Shown piece by piece: positions 1-7,800 of a stretch of 64,000 bases of DNA. The notes under the pieces were generated by a model. That model saw only the letters and a list, made by a program, of their open reading frames with translations, was not told the origin of the DNA and did no database searches. The stretch is from Nonomuraea sediminis (GTDB lineage Bacteria; Actinomycetota; Actinomycetes; Streptosporangiales; Streptosporangiaceae). Position 1 is the first letter of the stretch. Every line of letters begins with the position of its first letter. Where the stretch lies: NCBI RefSeq assembly GCF_018531495.1, contig NZ_JAHDTI010000001.1, forward strand, positions 1-64,000, given 5' to 3'. The position numbers and the translations under genes are program-made.

Positions 1-222
1 CTCCCGCCCTCACACCACCTCACCCCGCTTCCGCCCGCGAGCCCCCGCACCCCGCCCGCTCCTGGCACGCGGATCCCGCACACCCTCCTGCATCCGCGCC
101 CTCACCTGCGGCCACCTGGGTCTTGCGCCTCGTGGGCGGGCCCGCCGTCGCTCAGCGGCGGCGGGGTGCGTCGCTCAGCGGTGGCGGACGGTGCGGCGCG
201 ATCCCTGGGTTGGGCAGGCGAA
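1..222. other. GC-rich left edge, no gene seen
   Basis: I see no convincing reading frame here. The only structure is a short direct repeat around 147-188 (two copies of a segment beginning GTCGCTCAGCGG). The frames that cross it run antisense to the aldo/keto reductase gene and look like high-GC shadows. Confidence 0.5.
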
Positions 223-250
223 GGCCCCGGGTCGTGTGGGACCCGGGGCC
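223..250 (-). terminator. hairpin terminator of the aldo/keto reductase gene
   Basis: A perfect 11-bp stem (GGCCCCGGGTC at 223-233, complement at 240-250) with a 6-nt loop lies 10 bp beyond the stop codon of the minus-strand reductase gene. The stem is almost all G-C. There is no long U-tract, which is usual for actinomycete terminators. Confidence 0.6.
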
Positions 251-260
251 GGGGGGATGG

Positions 261-1250
261 TCAGCGTTCGCTGTCGAGGTGGGCCATCTGGGGCTCGGCG
301 TAGCGGGCGCCGGCGACCGCGTCCCGCGGGACGGCGGCCTCGATCGCGGCCAGGTCGGCGGCGGCCAGCCGTACGTCCAGGGCCCCGAGCGACTCGGCCA
401 GCCGCTCGCGGCGGCGCGCCCCCACCAGCGGGACGATGTCGTCGCCCTGCGCCAGCACCCAGGCGATGGCCAGCTGCGCGACCGTCGCGCCCGTGCGTTC
501 GGCGATGCCGCGCAGGGTCTCGACGAGGGCGAGGTTGTGCTCGAGGTTCGCCCCGGTGAAGCGCGGGCTCGCAGCCCTGAAGTCGCCGGCCGCCAGCGCC
601 CTGTCGCCCGACCAGTGCCCGCTCAGCAGCCCCCGCGACAGCACGCCGTACGCGGTGATGCCGATCCCGAGCTCCCGGCAGGTCGGCAGGATCTCACCCT
701 CGATCCCCCTGGACAGCAGCGAGTACTCGATCTGCAGATCAGAGATGGGGTGTACGGCATGCGCACGCCGGATCGTGTCGGCTCCGGCCTCGGACAGACC
801 GATGTGGCGTACGTGCCCCTTCTTCACCTCCTCGGCGATCGCCCCGATGGTCTCCTCGATCGGTACGGCGGGGTCGACCCGGGCGATCCGGTAGACGTCC
901 ACGTGATCGGTGCGCAGCCGCCGCAGCGTGTACGCCAAGGAGGTGTGCACGGCCTGCGGGCGACCGTCGTAGCCGAGCCACGTGCCGTCGTAGTCGCGCT
1001 GCGCCCCGAACTTGACGCTGATCTGCACGCCGTCGCGGTCGCGCCCGCGCAGGGCGTCGTGGATGAGCAGCTCGTTGTGGCCCATCCCGTAGAAGTCACC
1101 GGTGTCGAGCAGCGTGATGCCCGCGTCGAGCGCCGCATGGATCGTCGCGATCGACTCGCCTTCATCGGCGGGCCCATACAGATCCGACATCCCCATACAA
1201 CCAAGCCCAAGATCGGACACGCGCGGCCCGTTGGTTCCCAGAGTTCTCAT
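261..1250 (-). CDS. aldo/keto reductase (AKR13-like), catalytic His replaced
   Basis: This 329-aa cytoplasmic oxidoreductase of the aldo/keto reductase family should reduce carbonyl compounds with NADPH. It has the N-terminal signature (RTLGTNGPRVSDLGLGCMGM), the catalytic Asp and Tyr in LLDTGDFYG (D49, Y54) and the active-site Lys in ISVKFG (K80). The strand that normally reads YYQHRVDP reads VYRIARVDP, so the usual catalytic His is Ala123. Related actinobacterial reductases with an A-R-x-D-P motif exist, so this may be a subfamily feature rather than decay. The start is the first ATG after a good promoter and the transcript is probably leaderless. The gene stands alone, followed by a hairpin. 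The physiological substrate is unknown. Confidence 0.9.
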   Translation of the reverse strand: MRTLGTNGPRVSDLGLGCMGMSDLYGPADEGESIATIHAALDAGITLLDTGDFYGMGHNELLIHDALRGRDRDGVQISVKFGAQRDYDGTWLGYDGRPQAVHTSLAYTLRRLRTDHVDVYRIARVDPAVPIEETIGAIAEEVKKGHVRHIGLSEAGADTIRRAHAVHPISDLQIEYSLLSRGIEGEILPTCRELGIGITAYGVLSRGLLSGHWSGDRALAAGDFRAASPRFTGANLEHNLALVETLRGIAERTGATVAQLAIAWVLAQGDDIVPLVGARRRERLAESLGALDVRLAAADLAAIEAAVPRDAVAGARYAEPQMAHLDSER

Positions 1251-1257
1251 GCACCCA

Positions 1258-1296
1258 AGTATCGCCTATCGAATGACAGATTTCAATTTCTGTCAT
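1258..1296 (-). promoter_or_regulatory. sigma70-type promoter with overlapping palindromic operator, leaderless start
   Basis: On the minus strand TTGAAA (1286-1281), a 17-nt spacer and GATACT (1263-1258) form a good -35/-10 pair. The expected start point, about 7 nt further, falls on the reductase ATG at 1250, which implies a leaderless mRNA. A perfect inverted repeat, ATGACAGA-N8-TCTGTCAT (1273-1296), covers the -35 box and is well placed for a repressor. The regulator is not identifiable from sequence. Confidence 0.65.
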
Positions 1297-1399
1297 CCCA
1301 ACTCTGCCTAAAGCCGCCGACACCTGGCAGTGCGCGCCATGCCTCCTCACCTTCCGCGCACTCCTCGAACCCGCCAGGAAGTCGCCCCCTTGACACGCA

Positions 1400-1560
1400 G
1401 GGAAGGGGGCGCCCCGGTCCCGCTCAAGCTCGGCCACCTCTTCGCGCGCCGGGAAGGGCACCCTGGTCGCACTCAGCCCTGGCCAACTTCTTGACGTGCC
1501 GGGAAGGGGCACCCTGGTCGCGCTCGGCCTTGGCCAGCTCTTCACGTGCCGGGAAGGAGC
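1400..1560. repeat. tandem repeat, 50-51 bp unit, about 3.2 copies
   Basis: Units starting GGGAAGG begin at 1400, 1451, 1501 and 1551. Each runs GGGAAGG..CACCCTGGTCGC..CTC..CTTGGCCA..CTTC..CGTGCC with point differences, and the two central units are the most alike. It lies in the 520-bp intergenic stretch between the aldo/keto reductase promoter and the end of the esterase gene. No gene is supported here. On the minus strand one frame reads as short Lys/Arg/Glu-rich repeats, but it has no credible start or homology. Confidence 0.75.
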
Positions 1561-1732
1561 CTCTTTCGGGGCGAGACACCGCGATGCCCAGATCTTCGGG
1601 AAGCCCTCGGTTCGTCGGCGTAGCCCGTTGCCGTCAGAGCGGGTCGGCGACCAGCCCGCACTGCAGTGGTCGCCTGGCGATTCCGGGTGCCGCCTTCGGT
1701 GAAGGGATGGGCGTGGATGGTGGGAGTGATGG

Positions 1733-1764
1733 GCGTGCGTGTCAGCAGAGGCTGACACGCACGC
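1733..1764 (-). terminator. terminator of the esterase gene
   Basis: A perfect 14-bp stem (GCGTGCGTGTCAGC at 1733-1746, complement at 1751-1764) with loop AGAG starts 7 bp after the minus-strand stop codon at 1771. A second, smaller 8-bp inverted repeat (1767-1774/1781-1788) spans the stop codon itself. Confidence 0.7.
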
Positions 1765-1770
1765 GCGCTG

Positions 1771-2937
1771 TCAACCTATCTTGACAGCCTGCTTGAGGAA
1801 GACGACTCCGTCGATCAGGTCGAGCTGGGCCGGGTCCAGCGGGAAGTACGCGAAATCGTGGGAGATGCGCGGGGCGGGTTTCGTGACGGCCTTGGCCAGG
1901 CGGCGGGCGTCGATGAGCGAGTGGTCCCACGGGAGCGTGGACAGGATGCCCTCGACGGAGTCCGGGGGCGGGGTGTTGTCGCCGGCCGTGCCGAGGGCCG
2001 AGGCCAGGAAGGCGTACCGGTCGCCCAGGTGCGCTTCGGCGATCGCCCCCGCGCTCCACCACTCCAGTTGCTGGTCGCCGAACGACATGAAGGTCTTGTT
2101 CCGCTGCAGGTGGAGGTTGCTGGCGAAGACCAGGGCCGGGCCGTTCTCGGCGACGGCACGCAGGTTGGCCGCCATCATCGCGTCCCGCAGCGCCGACAGC
2201 CGGGTCCACCGTGCCGGGGAAGCGTCGGCCATCCAGTAGTGGTAGCGCAGCAGGCCGGTGGCGGTGCGCGCGTACAGTGCCGCCCGCTCCCTGTCCTCCG
2301 CGCTCAGCTGCGGCATTTGCGTGTCGAGCAGCGCCACCAGGTCGTCGGCGATCAGTCGCAGCCGCTGGGCGTCGGCGGACTGGCCGATCGACTGGGACGG
2401 ATCCATGGCCGAGGCCTCGTTCGCCCACCGGTCGTCGGGGCCCAGCAGCGTGTCGAGGGTTTCCCTGGTGACCACGGTGCCGGGGAGCGGGCCGTCGAGG
2501 AGGTCGTAGAGGCCGGTGAGCGCCTGGCGCGGGCTCGCCGCCCAATACTCCAGAGGACCGTCGAACCCGAAGAACCGGAGCTTTTCGTCGTGTTCCTCGT
2601 TGTAGGCCCGCATCCAGCGCACGAGCTCGCGGTTGGCGGGGAACGAGCCGAAGTTGTGGCTGAAGCCGCGTTCCATGACGTCATCGAGCGTGCCCGCGCC
2701 CGTCGCGATGTAGTCGTCGACCACGAGGCCCATGAGGCAGTCGCTCTCGATGGCGAACGATCGGTAGCCCTCGTGCTCGACCAGATGCCGGAAGATCTCG
2801 TTGCGCAGCTCGCCCAGTTCCCCCACGAAGTGCCTGGCCTCGCCCAGGCCGAGCACCAGGGGCTTGGCGGGAAGCGACCGGAGGAATGCCGAGACGCCCG
2901 CGCCATCGAGCAGCCGGGCCGTGTCCTTGATATCCAT
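1771..2937 (-). CDS. erythromycin esterase family protein
   Basis: This 388-aa protein belongs to the erythromycin-esterase (Ere) superfamily, whose characterised members hydrolyse the macrolactone of 14-membered macrolides, although many actinobacterial homologues have no proven antibiotic substrate. The family hallmark LVLGLGEARHFVGELGELRNEIF puts the catalytic-type His at residue 36, followed by YRSFAIESD. Length is close to the usual 400-450 aa. It is cytoplasmic, with no signal peptide. The ATG is only 3 nt downstream of a palindromic operator, so translation may start leaderless. The gene is divergent from an MFS exporter whose start region carries the same operator, which suggests a co-regulated detoxification pair. 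A macrolide substrate is a guess. Confidence 0.85.
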   Translation of the reverse strand: MDIKDTARLLDGAGVSAFLRSLPAKPLVLGLGEARHFVGELGELRNEIFRHLVEHEGYRSFAIESDCLMGLVVDDYIATGAGTLDDVMERGFSHNFGSFPANRELVRWMRAYNEEHDEKLRFFGFDGPLEYWAASPRQALTGLYDLLDGPLPGTVVTRETLDTLLGPDDRWANEASAMDPSQSIGQSADAQRLRLIADDLVALLDTQMPQLSAEDRERAALYARTATGLLRYHYWMADASPARWTRLSALRDAMMAANLRAVAENGPALVFASNLHLQRNKTFMSFGDQQLEWWSAGAIAEAHLGDRYAFLASALGTAGDNTPPPDSVEGILSTLPWDHSLIDARRLAKAVTKPAPRISHDFAYFPLDPAQLDLIDGVVFLKQAVKIG

Positions 2938-2977
2938 ACCTTCAACGGTATCGTTGAAGCCTCCATGTAAACTTTTC
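2938..2977 (-). promoter_or_regulatory. shared promoter/operator module, esterase side
   Basis: Read towards the esterase gene the order is GAAAAGT (2977-2971), 12 nt, then the perfect palindrome CTTCAACG-N4-CGTTGAAG (2959-2940), GT and ATG. Box, 12-nt spacing, TTCAA-N8-TTGAA core and 3-nt distance to the start codon all recur in front of the small ORF at 3252. Half-site size suits a TetR- or MerR-type dimer. Classical -35/-10 boxes are not obvious. Confidence 0.6.
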
Positions 2978-3211
2978 GCCGAATTCCCGGCCTTCTTGGC
3001 ACTGAACCTTCAATCGATGGTGCACCTATGAGGCCAGTGGTCGCGAGCACGGCCGGGCCCCTGAACGCGCCCTCACGGCTATCGCACCTACACACCGCTA
3101 CACACGCAAGCCCTGCGCGCGTTACTCCAGGTCCGTCGAGGCCGCGCCGGCGAGAGGCATCGTTCCATCGAGGCTTGAGGCTTTCTCGTCCACCGTCCAC
3201 GGCAGGCGGCG

Positions 3212-3251
3212 GAAAAGTCTCCGGGGACCGTTCAACGACAGCCTTGAAGGC
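3212..3251 (+). promoter_or_regulatory. shared promoter/operator module, MFS side
   Basis: GAAAAGT (3212-3218), 12 nt, TTCAACGACAGCCTTGAAGG (3231-3250), C, ATG. Aligned with the divergent esterase copy, 20 of the 25 positions ending at the start codon are the same, and the TTCAA-N8-TTGAA core and its 3-nt distance to the ATG are identical. The palindrome is less perfect here. Its placement indicates that the functional start on this side is the ATG at 3252. Confidence 0.55.
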
Positions 3252-3380
3252 ATGAGTTCTGACGACCACGAACAGCCCCCCATCGAGACATTCGTCCCGC
3301 CGCTGCGCCGCGGACCGGCCGCCCGGCCACGGCCCAGCGGCTCCGAACCCGCTCAACGACGCGTGGGGGTGAGCGCGTGA
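3252..3380 (+). CDS. small Pro/Arg-rich leader protein (42 aa) coupled to the MFS gene
   Basis: An ATG lies 3 nt after the operator-like module and opens a 42-codon frame (MSSDDHEQPPIETFVPPLRR...) that ends TGA overlapping the GTG of the MFS gene (GTGA). Most of its codons end in G or C, which fits coding use. No family is recognised. It could be a short leader peptide coupling translation to the transporter, a small separate protein, or the remnant of a longer N-terminal gene. Operator spacing identical to the esterase side is the best evidence that the start is used. Confidence 0.45.
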   Translation: MSSDDHEQPPIETFVPPLRRGPAARPRPSGSEPAQRRVGVSA

Positions 3381-4759
3381 GCCTCACCTCGACCTCCGCC
3401 CCGCCTGCGTGGCGGGAGTTGCTGGGCCGGGAGCATCTCGGCGCGGCGATCGTGCTGGCCGGCGGAGTGCTCGTCGGCGCGATCAACATCTACCTGGCGG
3501 CGAGCCTGCTGCCGACCGCGGTGGCCGAGCTCGGCGGCGCGAGTTTCTACGCCTGGAACATGACGATCTACCTCGTCGCCATGGTGATCGCGACGATGCT
3601 CACTGGCCGGCTCCTGTCCCGATGGGGGAACGTCGGCGCCTACCTCCTCGGCTTCGCCACGTTCACCGCGGGCTCGCTGGCCTGCGCGGTGAGCCCGGCG
3701 ATGGCGGTGCTCCTGGCTTCCAGGGGCGTCCAGGGACTGGGTGCCGGGCTGCTGTCCGGGCTGGGGTTCGCCGTCATCCGAGCGGCGCTGCCGGCCCGGC
3801 TCTGGACACGCGGCACCGCGCTGATGTCGGCGATGTACGGCGTCGGCAACTTCGCCGGCCCGGCGATCGGCGGCCTGTTCGCCCAGGTCGGCTCGTGGCG
3901 GCTGGCGTTCGGGGCGATGGCGCTGATCGGGGCCGTGTGCGGCGCGATCGTGCCTCGGGCGCTGCCGCGCAGCGAACGCGGCACCAGGCGGGTGCCGATC
4001 CCGGCCGTGTCGCTGCTGCTGTTGACGGCCGCGGCCGGCGCGGTGAGCGTGGCGGGGGTCGTGGCCGGCACGCCGTCGAAGGCCGCCGGTATCGGGGTGG
4101 CGCTGCTGCTGATGGCCGGGTTCGTCGTCCACGAGCGGCGCGGCGAGCTGCGGGTCTTCCCGCGTACGACCTATCAGAGGGGGTCGTCGTTGAAGTGGGT
4201 CTACCTGACGCTCGGGCTGCTGGCCTTCGGCGTCGCGGCCGAGTCGTTCCTGCCTCTGTTCGGCCAGCGGCTGGCCGGGCTGCCGCCCCTGGTGGCGGGG
4301 TTCTTCGCCGCGGCCATCTCGCTCGGCTGGTCGGTGACCCAGATCGGCAGCTCGTCGGTGACCGGGCACCGGGCCGTGCGGCGGCTGCGCGTGCTCGGCC
4401 CGGTGCTGCTGGCCGCGGGCCTTGTCGTTCAGGGGCTGCTGCAGCGCGAGGACACGCCGATGTGGCTGGTGCTCGTGTGGGTGCCGGTGCTGTTCGTCGC
4501 CGGGGCGGGAATCGGTCTCGCCTACCCGCACCTGTCCGTGGCCGCCATGTCCAGCACCCAGGATCCGGAGGAAGGCGGACGGGCGGCGGCGGCGATCGCC
4601 ACCGTGACGAGCCTGTCGATCGCGTTCGGCACGGCGGTGGCCGGGGTCCTGGTCAACCTGGGCGGCGCCTCGATGCTCGACGCGGCCAGGAACGTGCTGT
4701 TCGGGCTCGCGGTCATCTGCGCGACCGGCGCCCTCAGCGCCCATGCCGCCAATCGATGA
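3377..4759 (+). CDS. MFS transporter, drug exporter type
   Basis: This 460-aa integral membrane protein of the major facilitator superfamily probably exports a small molecule with proton antiport. About 12-14 hydrophobic helices are visible. The loop between helices 2 and 3 has the MFS motif form (GRLLSRWGNVGAYLLG), and SRGVQGLGAGLLSGLGFAVIRAALP matches the DHA drug:H+ antiporter pattern. The GTG start overlaps the stop of the small upstream ORF. The gene is divergent from an esterase-like enzyme under a shared operator-like module, suggesting a detoxify-and-export pair. It converges on the giant gene, 54 bp away. The substrate cannot be told from the sequence. Confidence 0.85.
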   Translation: MSLTSTSAPPAWRELLGREHLGAAIVLAGGVLVGAINIYLAASLLPTAVAELGGASFYAWNMTIYLVAMVIATMLTGRLLSRWGNVGAYLLGFATFTAGSLACAVSPAMAVLLASRGVQGLGAGLLSGLGFAVIRAALPARLWTRGTALMSAMYGVGNFAGPAIGGLFAQVGSWRLAFGAMALIGAVCGAIVPRALPRSERGTRRVPIPAVSLLLLTAAAGAVSVAGVVAGTPSKAAGIGVALLLMAGFVVHERRGELRVFPRTTYQRGSSLKWVYLTLGLLAFGVAAESFLPLFGQRLAGLPPLVAGFFAAAISLGWSVTQIGSSSVTGHRAVRRLRVLGPVLLAAGLVVQGLLQREDTPMWLVLVWVPVLFVAGAGIGLAYPHLSVAAMSSTQDPEEGGRAAAAIATVTSLSIAFGTAVAGVLVNLGGASMLDAARNVLFGLAVICATGALSAHAANR

Positions 4760-4813
4760 CGCCGCTGGATCTCGCTGAAGAGAAAACCGGCGCCCAGCGT
4801 GGACCACCGGGCA

Positions 4814-7800
4814 CTAGCCGAAGACGGCCGCCGCCTGGTTCACCTCGATCAGCCCGAGATCGGCCACCGTCGTGACGAGGTGTTCGAGCAGCGTGCGCGA
4901 GGCGCTGTCGTAGCCGGGAAGGGCGAGCCAGCCGCTCTCGGCGGACACCGCGTACGCGTTGGCGATACGGTCCTCCGAGACGCCGGTGGCGAGGTCGCCG
5001 CAGCGCCCTGACTCGGTGGTGCAGGAGCCGCCGACGGGGTTGCCGAGCGCCAGGAGGAGCTGCCAGCCGCCCCACTCCTCGAAGACCCGCACGCCGAGGA
5101 GGTCACCGGCGACGTCGGTGAAGACGGTGGACGGCAGCGCGTCGTTCGTGGCCAGGGCGTTGAGAAGGTTGCGCAGGGCGCCCCAGACGACGGAGGTGCG
5201 TGCGTCGGCGGTGCTGTCGGGGCTGATCGCCGACGCACCGTCGGCCATCGTCGCGTAGGCGTCGTGCAGTTGGCCGTGCAGGCTGAGCTGTCCGGCTAGG
5301 CGAGCGAGCGCGGCGAGGGTGCCGACGGTGCCGCGCGGGACGACGCACCAGTCCTCGGCGGCTGGATAGCGGGCCATGGTGACCCTGGTGACGCCGGCGA
5401 TCTTGGGGTCGTCGGCGCGAAGCGCCAGGTAGATCGGCAGCTCGATGGAATCGGACCAGGCGGGTGCCACCTCCTCGTGGGAGATCGACACCTGGGCGAC
5501 GACGCCGGCGCCGGGATTCCAGGTGGAGGAGTCGAATTCGGCGCGGGTGCGGTTCGTCTCCATGACCATGACCTGATCGCCCGAGGCGTCGAGGAAGCGC
5601 AGGAGATACTGGCGGAAGCCGTCGACCGGCTCCCAGGTGAAGACGACCGTGGTGCCGTCGTCCGCCACGGTGAGGTTGGCCGGGATGTTCGACGCCACGG
5701 GTGGCGTCACCTCGTACGTCACGGGGCCACCCCACTCGCCGGGCAGTTCGGCGGCGCGCAGCGCGCGGATGCGCACCTCGTAGGTCGCGGCCTGCATCGG
5801 GAGGACCTCGACGCGGGCCTCGGTGGCGTCGGCGGCGAGCTGCTGATCGATGACGGCCGTCCCGTCGTCGGCACGCGTGACGAGAACCCGGTAGCCGTCC
5901 GGCGTGGACGCGCCGTCCGGTTGCAGCCAGGTGATCACGAGGTACGGCGCCTCGTACGCGATGATCGGATGCGGTGGGGCGGTCCTGGTCAGGCTCGCCT
6001 CGACCCACGCGCCGACCTCGTTGCCGCGTACGCCGCGGACGCGGCAGACATACCGGCCGTACGCGCTGAGCGCGTCGGGGCCCGCGGCGACGGACGCGCT
6101 CAGCGCGAAGTCGGCGTAGGCGGAGCCGATGACGTGGCCGTCGGGCGCCACGACCTGGAAGGTGTATCCCGCGGCGTAGCGCGAGGGGCCCCAGGCGGCG
6201 GTGAAGCGGGTGCCGTCGTAGGCGAACCGGCTGATCACGGGCGCTTCCGGCGCCGGGTTCTGCTGCGTGCCGCCACCGGACGAGCCGGAACCGGAGCCGC
6301 TGGACGAGCCCCCGCCTGACGAGCCACCACCGGAGGAGCCTGAAGAACCGCCGCCGGAGCTGTGGTGGCTGAGCGCGGCGCTCACAGCCGCGGTGAGCGC
6401 CGCGCCCGTCACCATCGCCGCGCCTCCGGCGGCCACGACGGCGTCGAACGCCGCCTCCGCGGCCGCGCTGACGGCGGCGTCGACCAGTCCCTGGCAGGCC
6501 AGCTGGAGTCCCGCTTTCGCGGCCTGCTCGGCGGCGACGACGCCGAGCATGATCGAGATCGCCTCGGAGTCGGCCAGCAGGTCGCGCACGATCGCCTCGC
6601 CCAGCGCCGTCACGCCGTGAGCGAGCGCCTCGGGCAGGTCGGCCCAGGTCGTGACGATCGGTATCGGAACCGGCAGCGGCCGCAGCGAAACGGACAGGAA
6701 CGGGTTGCCGGCGACGGACAGCTCGTAGGACCCGGTCAGCTCGAAGAGCAGGTTCGTGCCGTCCAGCCGTACCGTGGGACGCAGGCGCCACCTGGTCTGG
6801 AACACCTCGTTCAGCACCACGTCGGCGAGCGCGCCGCACCCCTTGGACAGGTCCGACAGCGACCGGATGACCTCCATGAAGTCGACCAGGTCGCGGACCC
6901 AGTCGAACCCCGGCCAGTCGTCGATCCTGAACTCGGCCGAGTCGTCCCCGTGGTCGACGTAGACGAACGAGCAGCGCAGCGTGCCGAAAGGATCGAGCCT
7001 GCCGGGCGCCTGCAGGGTCCCGCGGTAGGTCGTCGGCCCGTCCGTCGCGCTCTGCACGGACACCGACGCGTCGATGAACGGCTGGCCGAGGAAGCTGACG
7101 CCGGTCGTGAGCCGGAACAGGTTGTCCACGGTCCTGATGGTGACGACGGGCGGCCCGGTGAGCTGGACCACGACCAGGTCGAGGGGTTCCCGCAGGGCGA
7201 TCTGCGCTTCGACGCCGCTGTAGTGCCCGTTCACCTTCACGATGGACACGAGCGTGTCGAGCGTGATCGAGGTGATCAGCGTCAGCCGTACGCTCGCGCC
7301 GATCGTGAAGCCCGCCGGGATCGGCGTCCCCGCGTAGGTCGTCTCGGCCGCGGCGTAGCTGATCCGGCTGCCGCGGAGCACCGTCACCTCGAGGAAGTCG
7401 CTGGGCCAGCTCCCTCCGGGAACGCACTGCGCGATGAAGGCGCCGATGGGCAGGTCGTCGTCGAGCGTGGCGTGGAACAGCGCCGACTGCCCGTCCACGA
7501 GCGCGATCGCCGCGGTCGTCCGGACGCCGCCGATCGTGACGTGGCCGCGCAGCGCGTAGAACGACGTCGTGGTGGGCGACCACGTGTAGGCGACGGCCAG
7601 TTCGAGGCCGGAGACGACGATGCCGGGCAGCTCGAACGGGTTGCTGATCGTGTCGCCGGAGGGGCCGACGGTCGAGGTGAGGCCGGTGTCGGTGATGGCG
7701 AGGTGGATGTCGAAGCGGTAATCCGCGTCGAAGATCCCGGTGAGCGCGGCGGTCGCGTCGAGTGTCAGCGTGTTCGCCAGCGCCGGTGTGTAGGCCAGCC

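Noticed and set aside
1162..1758. 198-aa minus-strand frame over the 50-bp repeats
   Set aside because: Repeat-derived sequence without start signal or homology, and it crosses the aldo/keto reductase promoter.
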